This document shows positions 1 to 10,042 of a stretch of DNA of 64,000 bases, piece after piece. Within the stretch, counting starts at the first letter, position 1. Each line of letters begins with the position of its first letter. The notes under the pieces are model-generated. The model was not told the DNA's origin, did no database searches, and saw only the letters and a program-made list of their open reading frames with translations. The DNA is from Burkholderia sp. GAS332 (GTDB lineage: Bacteria > Pseudomonadota > Gammaproteobacteria > Burkholderiales > Burkholderiaceae). The stretch covers positions 310,001 through 374,000 of the forward strand of contig FSRV01000003.1 of the NCBI GenBank assembly GCA_900142905.1, read 5' to 3'. Position numbers and translations under genes: made by a program.

Positions 1-382
1 ACACCAACAGCAGCCAGAAGCCAATCAGAGGCTTGTCGAGGTTGAGATACATCGTGAATGGCGCGGCATCCAGCGTGAAGCGTTCTGGGCCGATAACCCG
101 CGGATTATGAAAGCCGGGTAGCCAATGCATGCTCAATGCGATTGCGAGCACGATGAACAGTGCGTGCCCAATGTATTGGACGTGTGCATTGCGGTTCGAC
201 CGTACGGCATAGGCGGCAAGGAGAAGCGACGCAACGGGGATGGCCGCCTGTAATCCGAGCTGCCCATTCGCCAGCGCAGCGCCATAGCCCAGGACAAGCA
301 GCCCCAGACTCAGCCATCGAATCGCGGACAACCATGTCGCCGGCACGGCAAGGAAAATTGCAACCCACGGTAACGCAAACAT
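1..382 (-). CDS. CPBP-family intramembrane protease, N-terminal part (runs off the window)
   Basis: The minus strand reads open from an ATG at 382 to the window edge, giving about 127 residues of a very hydrophobic protein. It has several predicted membrane segments and then the stretch YLNLDKPLIGFWLLL. That stretch is the conserved lead-in to the CPBP (CAAX protease / bacteriocin-processing) core in Burkholderia proteins. The catalytic Glu-Glu and His motifs would lie beyond the edge and cannot be checked. A GGAG ribosome-binding site stands 7 bases before the ATG. Family members are inner-membrane glutamic proteases whose bacterial substrates are mostly unknown. Two overlapping ORFs in other frames at 105-435 are shadows of this gene. 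Confidence 0.75.
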   Translation of the reverse strand, partial: MFALPWVAIFLAVPATWLSAIRWLSLGLLVLGYGAALANGQLGLQAAIPVASLLLAAYAVRSNRNAHVQYIGHALFIVLAIALSMHWLPGFHNPRVIGPERFTLDAAPFTMYLNLDKPLIGFWLLLV

Positions 383-576
383 GTCGGCTCCTGGGAATTG
401 ATCGCCCGGAAGCCAGGCTAATTGTCTGGACATAACCATGTCAGGCCGAAGCATACCCTAACCTGACGCTAGGAAAGCCTGTCGGAAACGTCAGGATAGA
501 GCCGTCTTTCCAATTGTTCGACACATTGCCCCGAACTTCGTAGTTTTCAAGCTGAGATTTTCATTGGATGTGCGTC

Positions 577-905
577 GTGAAGAACGCTCAGCGAGTCGGC
601 TATGTGCGGGTCAGTACGTTCGAGTAGAGCGCCGAACACCAGCTTGACGGCGTCGAGCTGGATTGCAGCTTTACCGACAAGGCGTCGGGCAAGGGCACGA
701 AACGCCCACAACTCGAGGCGCTGAGTTTTATGCGAGCCGGCGACACGCGGTGATTCACAGCATGGACCGCTTCGCGCGAAAGCTCGACGATCTGCGGCAT
801 ATCGTCCAATCTCTCACGCAGCGCGATGTACGCATCGAATTTAAAAAGGAGAGCTTGGCGTTCACGGGCGAGGACTCGTCCATGGTGAACCTTATGCTAT
901 CAGTT
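577..905 (+). pseudogene. Serine recombinase (resolvase/invertase) remnant
   Basis: Reading from a GTG at 577, the product begins with RVGYVRVST, the N-terminal signature of small serine recombinases, whose nucleophile is the Ser of RVST. It continues with HQLDG and with HSMDRFARKLDDL. The gene is dead in at least three ways. An in-frame TAG replaces the Gln codon expected before SAEHQ (about 625). A frameshift lies near 750 between SFMRAGDT and the expected VIHSMDR. The catalytic domain stops after MVNLMLS, with no C-terminal helix-turn-helix. It is a remnant of a transposon resolvase or DNA invertase, and no partner transposase is adjacent. Confidence 0.8.
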
Positions 906-1013
906 CGTCATTCAACGCGTTATCGGTAACCGCCCGCCCCTGACCGTATAGGCGCCTGATGAAGGCGAAGCCATGCTTTCCCGGAGCACAAATGTGACTG
1001 CGTCCACAAAGGA

Positions 1014-1190
1014 ATGGACAAGATGCCGCCAAGACCTTCAAGGCAATTCAAGATGGATTGCGCGTGCACTTACTGTAGTGGACTTTCACCTCCGAATGAG
1101 TGTGCCGCTGCCCGGCGCATCAATAAAATGACGTTCGGTCACCCGAACGCCCACTTCAGTGCGAAAAAATCACGTTCCGCTAAAAACTAA
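1014..1190 (+). CDS. Possible small Cys-containing protein
   Basis: A 58-codon open frame begins at an ATG at 1014 with AGGA directly before it. The product has a CACTYC cluster and a basic C-terminus (KKSRSAKN). No family is recognised. It is the only plausible gene between the dead recombinase and the adhesin, and chance cannot be excluded. Confidence 0.2.
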   Translation: MDKMPPRPSRQFKMDCACTYCSGLSPPNECAAARRINKMTFGHPNAHFSAKKSRSAKN

Positions 1191-1216
1191 AGACTCAGCG
1201 TTCGGGTTCCTTTCTA

Positions 1217-3568
1217 TCAGAACTCGTAGCCAATTTGAGCACGCACCCCGACATCGCCTGTGGACGTGCCCGAAATTGCTGTGTTCACCAGCCACTTGCT
1301 GTCCCGCGTGCGGTACGTCCCGCCGACTGCCACCGCGCTACCGCTCTTGTAGTTGGCCACGCCGGCCGCAACGACCGTTTTTCCGGGACCCGAAGGAGTC
1401 ATGTTGGGCATCGCCATCGCAGCAGCGACACCAGCATACGCGTTCTTTGCGACCTGACCGATTGCACGGTTCGTATCGTTGAAACGCTGGTCGACTGAGT
1501 TGCTCAGATCACTGACTTGCCTTGTGGTGTCCGCCTTCACATCGGCCACCGATTGATTCAGCTGCCCGACATTGACCGCGTCGGTCGTTGCCGTACCAGC
1601 GGCTACGTTAGTGATCTGACGCTCGCCACCTGTCGCACCGACCGACACAGAGTTGGCACGGTCAGCGACCGAGCCCGAACCAAGTGCGACCGAACCACTG
1701 CCTGTTGCCGCCGCGTCTGAGGCGCTTGCGACCTGATTGTCTGAAATACCCCCATTCGAGCCATTGTTGCCACCGAGGCCCTCGACGTTCGTCACGCGGC
1801 TGTCGATACTGCTAACCTGGTCCTTCAGTTGCGAGAATTGACCGTAGTTCACCGCATCGTACTGGCCCTTGCCGTCGGCCACGTTCGTCAGAATCACCGG
1901 GTCGCCACTCATGCCGAACCCGCCCAGCGTGACCTGGCTCCTGTTCGAACCGGCATCGTAGACCACTGCGTCCATTACGACACCGCCTGCGCCAAGCAGA
2001 CCCGCGCTCTTGAGCTGCGCCACGTTCACCGCATCCGAATCCGCTTCACCGGCAGCCACACCCGACAGCACGCGATTGCCCGCGGTACCCGCAAAGTTCA
2101 CTGCCTGGCCGTCCGTGTTTTTACCAACCGTCAGCGTTTCGCCTGCCGCCGCCTGCTGGACCATGCCCACACTACCGTTGTTCAGGTTGTTATGGATCGT
2201 GGTGATGTCGCTCTCCACCGTTGTCACCCGACCATCAATGCCGCTCACGCGGCTGTCGACACCCTTCAACTGCGCGACGTTCACTGCGTCCATGTCGGCC
2301 ACACCAGCCGCCACGTTGCGCAGCGCCACTGGATCCGCACCCGTGCCGCCCAGCGTCACGCTGTCGTGCGACGACGAGTCGTACTTCACCGCATCGGCCA
2401 ACTGGCCGCTGAAGCCGCCCATGCTCTGGTTGATGGTCGTGAGACTGTCTTCCACGGTCGAGACCCGGCCGTCGATGTTCGTCACCTGCGTGTCGATCGT
2501 GCTGATGTCGCCTGCGTTCTTCGCCACGTCCTGGTTGGTCGCGTATAGTTGCGAACCGTTCATCGCGTCCGTGCTGGCCGACGACAGCGTACCGGCTGCC
2601 ACGTTCTCGATCTTCTTGTTCTTGACGTCCGCCGCGCCGCCTGTGCCGTTGAACTGGACGGTTGCACTGTTCAGCGCCGCCAGCGCCGAACCGACGTCGT
2701 GTTGCACTTCGCCTGCGACGTTATAGGTCGTTCCGGTGATCGCACCCGTCGTCGCGTTGTAGGTCGAACCGCCCCCTAGCGCTGACGCGGTATTCGCGCC
2801 GATCGCATTCGATTTGGTCGCTTCCGATTTCAACTGGCTCACGTTTACCGCGTCGGTATCGGCCCCACCCGCTGCCACGTTCGTCACGCGTCGTTCCTTG
2901 CCCGAGGCACCCACCGACACCTCGCCGTTGGTCGTCGACGCGGCGCCCGACAGCGTGCCGCTGCCCGGGTTGTAGCCCGCAGCAGCCAAGTTTGCCGTCG
3001 TCGTCGATTTCGAGCCCAGCGCCACCGAGTTGGTCGCCGTAGCGTTTGCGCTTTCACCGATCGCCACCGAGTTGCTGCTCGACGCAGACGCAGAATAGCC
3101 CAGCGCCGTCGACGAGGTCCCTGTCGCTGATGAGTAACCTCCAAGCGCCGTCGCGCCCTTCTCCGTCGCGAGTGCGCCACTGCCTAGCGCCGTGGAGTAG
3201 ACGCCGGTTGCTGTTGAAGCGTCGCCAAGGGCCACACTACCTTTATCGGCGTAAGCATTAGTACCGACAGCAGTGTTGCATCTATAGGTATTGGCCAGCG
3301 GTGACGAGGCCCCCCCTAGCTCACAGCCTCGTGCTAAAGCCCCATCGCCGACGGCTGTACCAAAACCCGACAAGTCCTCAGCTCCCCTGCCCGCAACGTA
3401 GGCGGAGGCGCTTCCGGCCAAAGCCATCCCGCCGACTGCAACGCCAAACGCGAGCACGGTGCGCATCACGCGCCGCGACGACGACTTCTGGCGCTCCTTG
3501 GCGAGTTCCGAGACAACGTCCCACGTCCCCGTGGACGCATTCCATACAACACGATAGCTCTTGTTCAT
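1217..3568 (-). CDS. YadA-like trimeric autotransporter adhesin with ESPR leader
   Basis: A 783-residue type Vc secreted adhesin. The frame opens further upstream, but the start at 3568 is chosen because it gives the classical extended signal peptide region (MNKSYRVVWN, then WDVVSELAK). A hydrophobic signal core follows, ending ASA near residue 56. The passenger starts with YadA-head repeats of the SVALG / TALG / VAIGE type (about 100-200). These are followed by neck motifs of the form NVAAG..TDAVNVSQL repeated along a coiled stalk with VSSIDSRV-like heptads. The last 80 residues form the membrane anchor, ending IGYEF with the terminal Phe recognised by the Bam machinery. Such proteins trimerise on the surface and bind matrix or other cells. 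It is intact and monocistronic. The ribosome-binding site is weak. Confidence 0.9.
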   Translation of the reverse strand: MNKSYRVVWNASTGTWDVVSELAKERQKSSSRRVMRTVLAFGVAVGGMALAGSASAYVAGRGAEDLSGFGTAVGDGALARGCELGGASSPLANTYRCNTAVGTNAYADKGSVALGDASTATGVYSTALGSGALATEKGATALGGYSSATGTSSTALGYSASASSSNSVAIGESANATATNSVALGSKSTTTANLAAAGYNPGSGTLSGAASTTNGEVSVGASGKERRVTNVAAGGADTDAVNVSQLKSEATKSNAIGANTASALGGGSTYNATTGAITGTTYNVAGEVQHDVGSALAALNSATVQFNGTGGAADVKNKKIENVAAGTLSSASTDAMNGSQLYATNQDVAKNAGDISTIDTQVTNIDGRVSTVEDSLTTINQSMGGFSGQLADAVKYDSSSHDSVTLGGTGADPVALRNVAAGVADMDAVNVAQLKGVDSRVSGIDGRVTTVESDITTIHNNLNNGSVGMVQQAAAGETLTVGKNTDGQAVNFAGTAGNRVLSGVAAGEADSDAVNVAQLKSAGLLGAGGVVMDAVVYDAGSNRSQVTLGGFGMSGDPVILTNVADGKGQYDAVNYGQFSQLKDQVSSIDSRVTNVEGLGGNNGSNGGISDNQVASASDAAATGSGSVALGSGSVADRANSVSVGATGGERQITNVAAGTATTDAVNVGQLNQSVADVKADTTRQVSDLSNSVDQRFNDTNRAIGQVAKNAYAGVAAAMAMPNMTPSGPGKTVVAAGVANYKSGSAVAVGGTYRTRDSKWLVNTAISGTSTGDVGVRAQIGYEF

Positions 3569-3894
3569 GATAGTGACTAGAATCCAGATAAAAGTAACAG
3601 GTACCGAGTGAACTTTGCTTGCTGTGATGACTGCGGGTTTGCAGTCCACTGGGGATACCTGAACTTTAAATTTCGCCACCCGTTACGGATTTCGGACGGA
3701 TCCTTGTTTTCGACTCCACTTCATCGGACTGGAACTAGAATGTGAAATCTGATGTTTTGCCGGCAGGGCGATTTATATGAACCCCTCCGTTTGCGACAGA
3801 CTTTCGTGTGTTTTGACTTGGCAGGATGGGTGCGGCTTTATATTCGACCTTGTTGCAGCCTGATGCGCTGAGGGTCCCGATGAAATCCGCGAAC

Positions 3895-4050
3895 TCACAC
3901 CTCATTTGCATCGCGAGCTCGAAGCTCGGATCGCCCAAGAAACGTGGCCCGATTGACCGCTTTGTTGATGATTTTTTCGGTCACCGGCTCGACCCAATGC
4001 AGTTGCATCGCGGACTTCGCGATATCCTCACCGACTGTCGTGTAGTTCAT
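3895..4050 (-). pseudogene. IS110-family transposase N-terminal fragment
   Basis: From an ATG at 4050 the minus strand encodes MNYTTVGEDIAKSAMQLHWVE, the start of IS110-type (DEDD) transposases, where the Asp of G-D-I-A-K is catalytic. Homology is lost after about 45 residues and the frame stops at 3895. Material down to about 3735 may be further decayed element sequence, but I cannot align it. Confidence 0.65.
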
Positions 4051-4273
4051 GGGGATCCTCAGGTTTGCCTTCGGAAATCGCCATGATCTCCCCCTTGGGC
4101 ACTCTGGTGCCGTCGGCCCGCGAGGATCCACCTTCACGCTGGTCCCTGCTTCTCACGGGGGGAGGCGTTCATATCATTTGCATGAAGTGGCGTTAACGAT
4201 CAGCGACTTACGAATTGGCCTCTAAACAAGCGGGTTTCGCGGGGCTACTTTCATCCTTTACGTCGCCAAAGAG

Positions 4274-4573
4274 ATGGAAGATGAAGATATCCTGAGCATG
4301 GAAGAAGCGTTTTACGATCTTCGTGATCCACGTAGCCGGAGGCCGGCCTACGATCTGCAGGAAATGCTGGTGGTGGCGCTGTGCGCGATCCTGTGCGGCG
4401 CGGACAACTGGGTCCAACTGTGGGGCGAAGAAAAACAGGACTGGCTGCGTCGCCATATCGCCTGGCACACGCGCGAAGGCCCGACACACTTCGGCTGTCT
4501 GCCCCATTGTCCCGAGCGTGGTTTTATCTGGAGGGAAGCAGGGTGCCTGCCATCGGCTACGCGGCATGTCTGA
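4274..4573 (+). pseudogene. ISAs1-family transposase N-terminal fragment
   Basis: The start reads MEDEDILSMEEAF, followed by DLRDPRSR, PAYDL and LVVALCAILCGADNW, which is the N-terminal region of ISAs1 (H-repeat) transposases. Agreement ends near LWGEEKQDWLRRHI (about 4475) and the rest of the frame is unrelated. The same region recurs in the dead copies at 9028-10042 and 13784-14135. The bases just upstream resemble the sequence before those copies, so the left end of an element is probably preserved. Confidence 0.75.
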
Positions 4574-4604
4574 GGTTCGAACTCCGCATAATGTTTGATC
4601 GCGC

Positions 4605-4829
4605 TCACAAGGACTGCAAGAACGCGAGCAGGTCGGCCTTGGGCTTCCATGGCTTTGTGATCGCCGGGTCAATGCCGGCCTTCTTCCAGAACACCTGCAT
4701 GGCATCGCGCTTCATCTGCAGGTTCATCGTGATGTACCGACCTGTCGTTGCAAAGCTGGTATGGCCAAGGTAGTCGCGAATCACTGTGACGTCGGTTCCA
4801 GATTGCAGCAACGCGAAAGCGCAACTGTG
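4605..4829 (-). pseudogene. Tyrosine recombinase/integrase C-terminal fragment
   Basis: The last 74 residues of this minus-strand frame read HSCAFALLQSGTDVTVIRDYLGHTS and then TTGRY. This is the His-x-x-Arg...Gly-His block plus the catalytic Tyr of tyrosine recombinases, in the subgroup often associated with IS91-like elements. Sequence upstream of HSCAF is unrelated, so the N-terminal and core-binding domains and the first catalytic Arg are missing. It cannot be active. Confidence 0.7.
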
Positions 4830-4891
4830 TGGGCAGCAACAGCCTTCACCCGCCCCGTAAGCACGCCGATGCAACGCAAAGACGGGCGCTA

Positions 4892-4920
4892 CGCACCCAG
4901 GCCTCTGCGGCCTGGGTGCG
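4892..4920. repeat. Strong 12-bp inverted repeat
   Basis: CGCACCCAGGCC and its exact complement GGCCTGGGTGCG are separated by five bases (TCTGC). An outer GGGCGC / GCGCCC pair near 4884-4952 could extend the fold. No T-run follows on either strand, so a simple terminator is unlikely. It lies at the broken edge of the integrase fragment. Confidence 0.6.
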
Positions 4921-5045
4921 CGTGGCGCGTGCGCCGATGCAGGCGCGCCCTGTAGCTTAGGTTGGTTACCCTGTTGAGCCGAGTGTGTGACCACTCCTCG
5001 GCCAACAGCTTGAAACTGCCTGGAATTTGCCCATGACTTTTGCGA

Positions 5046-6293
5046 TTACCGCTCGCGGAATGCTTCTTTTGCCTTGAGGACGGGCTTGAGCAGATAGTCG
5101 AGAATAGTCTTCTCGCCTGTCCTGACGTCCACCGACGCGATCATGCCGGGGATGATCGGCAGGGATTTGCCTCCCGCATGCAACTCACTGGAATCGGTCA
5201 GTACCAGTACACGATAATACGTTGCGTCAGATCGACCAGTCGCGCTCTTTTGTTCATCCTTCAAGGTATCGGGGCTGATATGCATCACCTTGCCTTTGAG
5301 ACCACCGTATATGCCGTAATCATATGCGGTTATCTTGACCGTCGCGGCTTGATCCGGGTGCAGGAACGCAACGTCCGATGGTTTGATTTTTGCTTCGACG
5401 AGCAGTTGATCCTCCAGCGGTACAATCTCCATGATATGTTCGCCTGGCTGAATCACGCCGCCGATCGTGTTGACGCGAACATTCTTGACCGTTCCCCGCA
5501 CCGGCGCTGTGAGCGTCGTGCGCTCCAGTATGTCGGCACGGCCCACGACGGTTTCCTTGGTCTGCGCAAGCTCCAGCTCAAGCTTCGTCAGTTCAGAGTT
5601 CGCATCCGACTGATACCGGTTACGCCGCTCAACGATCTGGGACTTGATTTCATTCGCCTGACGGCGCATACGCAACAACTCGACTTCTGATACCAGCCCT
5701 TTTGCCGACAGCGGCGCGGCCATATCAATCTCTTTCGCTGACAGCTGGTAGCTGCGCTCCAGCGCTGACACGCTGTCGGAAAGAGCCTGTTTGCGCGCGT
5801 TGTAGGCAAGCGTCTCCTGCTTTAGTACATCGGGGTGCTGCTTTACCTCGTCGGGAAACACCAAGGGCTGTCTGAACGCCTCGGCACGCAATCTCGCGAT
5901 GGTTGCCTTCAGGCCCACCGCCTTTGAGTTTGCTTCACGATAGCTCGTTGCCGCACGCGTAGGATCAATCTTTGCCAGCACCTGTCCCTTTTCCACGATG
6001 TCGCCCTCGTGGACCTCCAGCCCTTCGAGAATTCCTCCCTCCAGACTCTGGATGATCTGCTCGCGGCTCTTGGAAATAATGGTGCCCTCACCATGCGTGA
6101 TCTCCTCGACACGCGCAAGACCTGCCCATATGGTGCCGCCTGTCAGAACGGCAGCTATCAGATATAAAACGGCCATCGAGCCTGGTGCGCGCTGCGTCAA
6201 CAGCGACGCCCGGATGTCGTTCATGAAGGCTGCGTCGCCCGCCGACAGCTTCGGCTTGGCTGGCAGCCAACGTTGGATGAGCTTCGTGATCAT
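5046..6293 (-). CDS. Type I secretion membrane-fusion protein (HlyD/LapC-like)
   Basis: A 415-residue periplasmic adaptor that joins the inner-membrane ABC exporter to an outer-membrane TolC-type channel. Residues 1-39 are cytoplasmic and 40-60 (AVLYLIAAVLTGG...) form the single membrane anchor. Residues near 65-110 carry the first half of the lipoyl/barrel-sandwich (GEGTIISKSR, SLEGGILEGLEVHEGDIV). A long alpha-hairpin covers about 115-265. The second lipoyl half begins LTAPVRGTVKNVRV. The C-terminal IIPGMIASVDVRTGEKTILDYLLKP is the family signature. Its ATG overlaps the stop of the exporter gene by four bases, so the two are translationally coupled. The matching channel is encoded at 19107-20609 and the likely cargo at 29205-37700. 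Confidence 0.93.
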   Translation of the reverse strand: MITKLIQRWLPAKPKLSAGDAAFMNDIRASLLTQRAPGSMAVLYLIAAVLTGGTIWAGLARVEEITHGEGTIISKSREQIIQSLEGGILEGLEVHEGDIVEKGQVLAKIDPTRAATSYREANSKAVGLKATIARLRAEAFRQPLVFPDEVKQHPDVLKQETLAYNARKQALSDSVSALERSYQLSAKEIDMAAPLSAKGLVSEVELLRMRRQANEIKSQIVERRNRYQSDANSELTKLELELAQTKETVVGRADILERTTLTAPVRGTVKNVRVNTIGGVIQPGEHIMEIVPLEDQLLVEAKIKPSDVAFLHPDQAATVKITAYDYGIYGGLKGKVMHISPDTLKDEQKSATGRSDATYYRVLVLTDSSELHAGGKSLPIIPGMIASVDVRTGEKTILDYLLKPVLKAKEAFRER

Positions 6294-8599
6294 GCTGTTA
6301 CCTCTTCGGTGTCAGGAGCCTTGTCAACAGGTCCCGACGTGTTCCTTGTCAAGTCGACAGACTCGCGCTGTACCGAACCGGTCACGTCGCGCGAACGCGT
6401 GGATCCATGGCCGGCCGGCTTATTCTGCTTTCCGGAAAGTGTCGCCAGAACTTTGTCCCGGGCGCCGTCCGCAACTATCTTTCCGTCTTCCACAATGACG
6501 ATCCGCTCAACAAGTGCGAGCAGGGAGGGACGGTGCGTGACGATCACGAGCGACTTGCCCTCTGTCGCGCGGCCCAGATGCTGGAGAAACTCCGCTTCCG
6601 TCTGCATATCCATGGCGCTCGTCGGCTCATCGAGCAACAACAGTTCTGGTCGTGCGAGCAGGCTGCGGGCAAGCGAAACCAGCTGCTTCTGACCACCGGA
6701 CAAACCGCCGCCGCCCTCGCTGATCGGCATGTTGATACCTTGCGGATGCCGGTTTGCAATTTCATCCACGCCAGTGAGCCGAAGCACACGCAGGAATTCA
6801 TCCGAAGTAGCTTCCGGTCGGCCGATCATCACGTTCTGGCGCAACGTACCACGGAAAAGCCGCGCGTCTTGGCCGACATAGCCAACGGCTGCCCGCCAGT
6901 CGGCCGGATCGATCTGCTCCACGTCCAGCCCGTCAGAAAACATTTGCCCACCGGTAGGCAGATACAAACGGGCCATGATCCGCAAAAGCGTTGATTTTCC
7001 GCTACCAATGCGTCCGAGAATCGCGACACGTTCACCAGGTTTTACGCTCAAGTTGATCTCCTTCAGCACCTGAGGATTCCCCTGCGGTTCCGAAGAAGGA
7101 TAGGAAAAGCTGATGTTCTTGAGCGTAAGCTGACCTTTGAGTTGGGGCTTCGGAAGGTACTCCCGGCCCGGATCCCGGTCGACTGGCATCTTCATGAGAT
7201 CGTTAAGGGAGGCGAACGCCGCCTTCGCCTGCTGGAACCTCAACGCGAGACCCATCACTTGGGATAGCGGCGCAGTGACTCGCCCCGCAAGCATTACGGT
7301 ACCGATAAGGGCGCCCTGTGTCAGCGAGCCAGCATCGATGAGATACACGCCAGCCACGATCAGTACCACCGTTTGCACCTGCTGCAGGAATCCGACGAGA
7401 TAGGTCGCCTTGTTTGATATCTGCCGCGATTTCATTGCATTGTCCGCAGCCATGGCACTGAATGTTTCCCACCGCTTCTGCATGTGTCCTTCGCCACCCA
7501 CGGCTTTCAGTGTTTCAAGTCCGTCCACCGATTCAATGAGCACACCCTGTTTGAGGGAGATCTGGCGCAGGTTTTCTTTCATGACGCGCGCAAGCGGCCA
7601 TTGGACCAGCACGCTGATACCCACGATCAACGGAATCATCAACAGCGGGATCCAGCCAAGTTCACCGCCGACCGAGAAAATCACGGCGACGAACAGAAGA
7701 ACAAAAGGCAGGTCAGACACGGCAGACAGCGTGGCCGAGGTCGCGAAATCGCGCACCGACTCGAACTCCCTCAACTGATTGGCAAACGATCCGGAGGAGC
7801 CCGGCTTCTTCTCCATGCGCAGAGCCATAGTCTGGCGAAACAGGAGTGCCCCTATGATCGTATCCGCCTTCTTACCTGCGACGTCCAGCAGGTGGCCGCG
7901 AACGGATCGTGAAGCTGCCTCGAACAACATTGCGACTACGACGCCGATTGCAAGTGACCACAGCGTCACGTAGGCCTGATTGGGTACAACGCGGTCGTAG
8001 ACGTTCATGGTAAAGAAAACGCTGGCCAACGCGAGAACATTGATCAGCAGCGTCGCGAGTGCAGCAGTGTAGTAGTAGCGGCGATAGCGCCATAGTGTCT
8101 TGAGCAACCAATGTCCCGCGGGCTCGGGTGATTCTTCCCCGGCCTGCTTGTCGACCTTTGCGCGTGGCTTTACCAGGATCGCGTATCCTGAGTAGATTGT
8201 CTCCATCGCTTCCTGAGAATACTCGACAGGTTCTTTACCAACATCTGGCGTGATCAGCTGATAGAACAATCGACGTTTGCCGTCTTCGGCACGCTCCATG
8301 CGGCGGCCAAGAAGGATTGAGCTCCCGCTATCCTTATGGAGCAGGATCAAGGGCATGACGTGCGCCGGCAGGATTTCGAGCTTGCGCTCGACAAGGCCAA
8401 CGCTCAGTCCTGCGTTGGATAAGGCGTCGAGCGCCAGCGACGGCGACATCAAGCCGCTTTTCGGCAAGCCTGCGGTGAGCGCCTCCGCGGACTTGCCGTA
8501 GCCGTACCGGTCACACATCCACAGTGAACAATCCAGCAGGCTGTCATGATGCGTGGACCGCCAGTCCGGCTGAGGTAGAGGTGTTGGGGAGGTTGCCAT
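6290..8599 (-). CDS. Type I secretion ABC transporter permease/ATPase (LapB-like)
   Basis: A 769-residue exporter that energises secretion of the cargo protein. The start at 8599 is preferred over an upstream ATG at 8704 because it has GAAAGGA at a proper distance and gives the usual N-terminus. Residues about 15-140 form a C39-peptidase-like domain that appears to lack protease chemistry, as expected for exporters of adhesins without a double-Gly leader. Transmembrane helices occupy about 165-460. The nucleotide-binding domain shows Walker A GRIGSGKS (529-536), signature LSGGQ (633-637), Walker B LLLLDE (653-658) and the His switch VTHR (689). A 50-residue polar tail follows. It is the first gene of an operon with the fusion protein. 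Confidence 0.94.
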   Translation of the reverse strand: MATSPTPLPQPDWRSTHHDSLLDCSLWMCDRYGYGKSAEALTAGLPKSGLMSPSLALDALSNAGLSVGLVERKLEILPAHVMPLILLHKDSGSSILLGRRMERAEDGKRRLFYQLITPDVGKEPVEYSQEAMETIYSGYAILVKPRAKVDKQAGEESPEPAGHWLLKTLWRYRRYYYTAALATLLINVLALASVFFTMNVYDRVVPNQAYVTLWSLAIGVVVAMLFEAASRSVRGHLLDVAGKKADTIIGALLFRQTMALRMEKKPGSSGSFANQLREFESVRDFATSATLSAVSDLPFVLLFVAVIFSVGGELGWIPLLMIPLIVGISVLVQWPLARVMKENLRQISLKQGVLIESVDGLETLKAVGGEGHMQKRWETFSAMAADNAMKSRQISNKATYLVGFLQQVQTVVLIVAGVYLIDAGSLTQGALIGTVMLAGRVTAPLSQVMGLALRFQQAKAAFASLNDLMKMPVDRDPGREYLPKPQLKGQLTLKNISFSYPSSEPQGNPQVLKEINLSVKPGERVAILGRIGSGKSTLLRIMARLYLPTGGQMFSDGLDVEQIDPADWRAAVGYVGQDARLFRGTLRQNVMIGRPEATSDEFLRVLRLTGVDEIANRHPQGINMPISEGGGGLSGGQKQLVSLARSLLARPELLLLDEPTSAMDMQTEAEFLQHLGRATEGKSLVIVTHRPSLLALVERIVIVEDGKIVADGARDKVLATLSGKQNKPAGHGSTRSRDVTGSVQRESVDLTRNTSGPVDKAPDTEEVTA

Positions 8600-9027
8600 A
8601 GCTAACGATCCTTTCGTTGGGCACTGATTGGGGTCGCGTACACTCGCAAGCCGCGTACAGGCAGCTTTGCGTGCATGCTGAACATTTGCATCGTGGCATG
8701 CCATGAAACGCTATGGCACTTCCGAGGTGATGCGGCAATGAACCCGGTGAAGCAAAGGACCGACATATCGCCCTCCGCAGAGACGCCAGCAACGCCGGAA
8801 GCGGCACTCACACGTCAATTCCAAACACCGCTTTCGATTGCACGATGACTAACCGGCAGTATCCCGTATGTCAATCGGATCGAACATCGGACACGTCCCA
8901 TACTTACTGGAGTTATGGAAGGAGCACAGGGCAATTGCGTGAAGCGCCTTACCGGCCAAGGATCTCGGCGCGATAACGGTCGCTGATGCAGGCACCGAGA
9001 CGGCGGTTTTTTCACTCCGATCTTGGT
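8600..9027. other. Intergenic region upstream of the secretion operon
   Basis: About 430 bases with no credible gene. It must hold the promoter for the exporter operon (minus strand), but no clear -35/-10 pair is recognised. The dead ISAs1 copy begins at its far end, so the native upstream region may have been displaced. Confidence 0.4.
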
Positions 9028-10042
9028 CTATGTGTCGCGTTTGAGCAGATGCAGCACGATGCGACGCAGGATCCCAAAGCTCCGTAGAGCGGTATTTACT
9101 CGCACACGGCACGGGTCTTCGCCAAAGGCCACGTCGAGCACCCAGTGCAGGTTATTCTCGATGCGCCAGTGGGCGCACACCGTATGGGAAATGTGTGCCG
9201 CATCGAGCGGCAGGCTGGAGACGTAGTAACGGCGTTCGGTGACGACGGCGTCGCCGGTCTCGAGCACGGATTAATCATCACAATGAAGCGCAGGCCCGGC
9301 CACAAGTCGGGTTCATGCCGCCAGCGCATGAGAATGTCGCTGACAACACACCGGCCCGTCTCGACGCGGCCGTGATCCTTTTTAATCTCACGGTGTTCCC
9401 CTGTATTAGTCCGCACGGGCCTGTGGCACTCGCGCCATGGCGTGAAATGCCGTTGTACCCGCGCCAGAATGGGGCCCTGATTGCCCTTGCATGCCAGCAC
9501 AAAGTCCGCGCCCGCGTGCACGATGCGTTCGGCAATGTCACGCTGACAACCCATCGCATCGATCGTGACGATCGCGCCCTTGAACTGCAGGGCATCGAGC
9601 AGTTCCGATATCGCCGTGGTCTCGCTGGATTTTCGCGGTGTGCACCTGCCCCCAGCGCCATGCCCAACCCGGTGCCGTATGCTGCGATCAGGTGAGTGGC
9701 GTGCTCGCCACGTTGATGGGAGCCGCGCACGGTCTTGCTGTCGATCGCCACGACCTGGCCGGCCAGTGCCGGGCACAGGCCGCTCATTCAGCGGATGAAG
9801 CACGCCTCGAACTGCTTCGGATTGAGCGCGGCGAACACCCGCCCGAAGGTATCGTGAGAAGGAATGCGCCCCTGTACGAGCGGAATATTCTGGCGCGGCC
9901 AGTCCACGTTCTCTTCGCCACACAGGATCGCACACAACGCCACCACCAGCCTTTCAGTCAGATCTTAGGCCGGCATGCGACTGCGCGGATCGCGCGGATC
10001 ACCAAAAGCTTCTTCAATGCTCAGGAGACCTTCTTCTCCCAT
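9028..10042 (-). pseudogene. ISAs1-family transposase, near full length but broken
   Basis: Read on the minus strand from an ATG at 10042, this is a nearly complete ISAs1 transposase. It begins MGEEGLLSIEEAFGDPRDPRSR. It then passes VVALCAILCG, PSHDTFGRVFAALNPKQFEACF, VVAIDSKTVRGS (catalytic Asp), IVTIDAMGCQ and DFVLACKGNQ. It ends HWRIENNLHWVLDVAFGED, with the C-terminal catalytic Glu region. It is inactivated by a stop where Tyr is expected (PA-stop-DL, near 9967), another at CFIR-stop (near 9786) and at least two frameshifts. Several open frames in 9028-9935 are pieces of this one gene. Confidence 0.85.

Noticed and set aside
1829..2726. Two 238-239-codon plus-strand ORFs inside the YadA-like gene
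   Set aside because: Antisense of the repetitive stalk. The minus strand encodes a complete, well-ordered adhesin.
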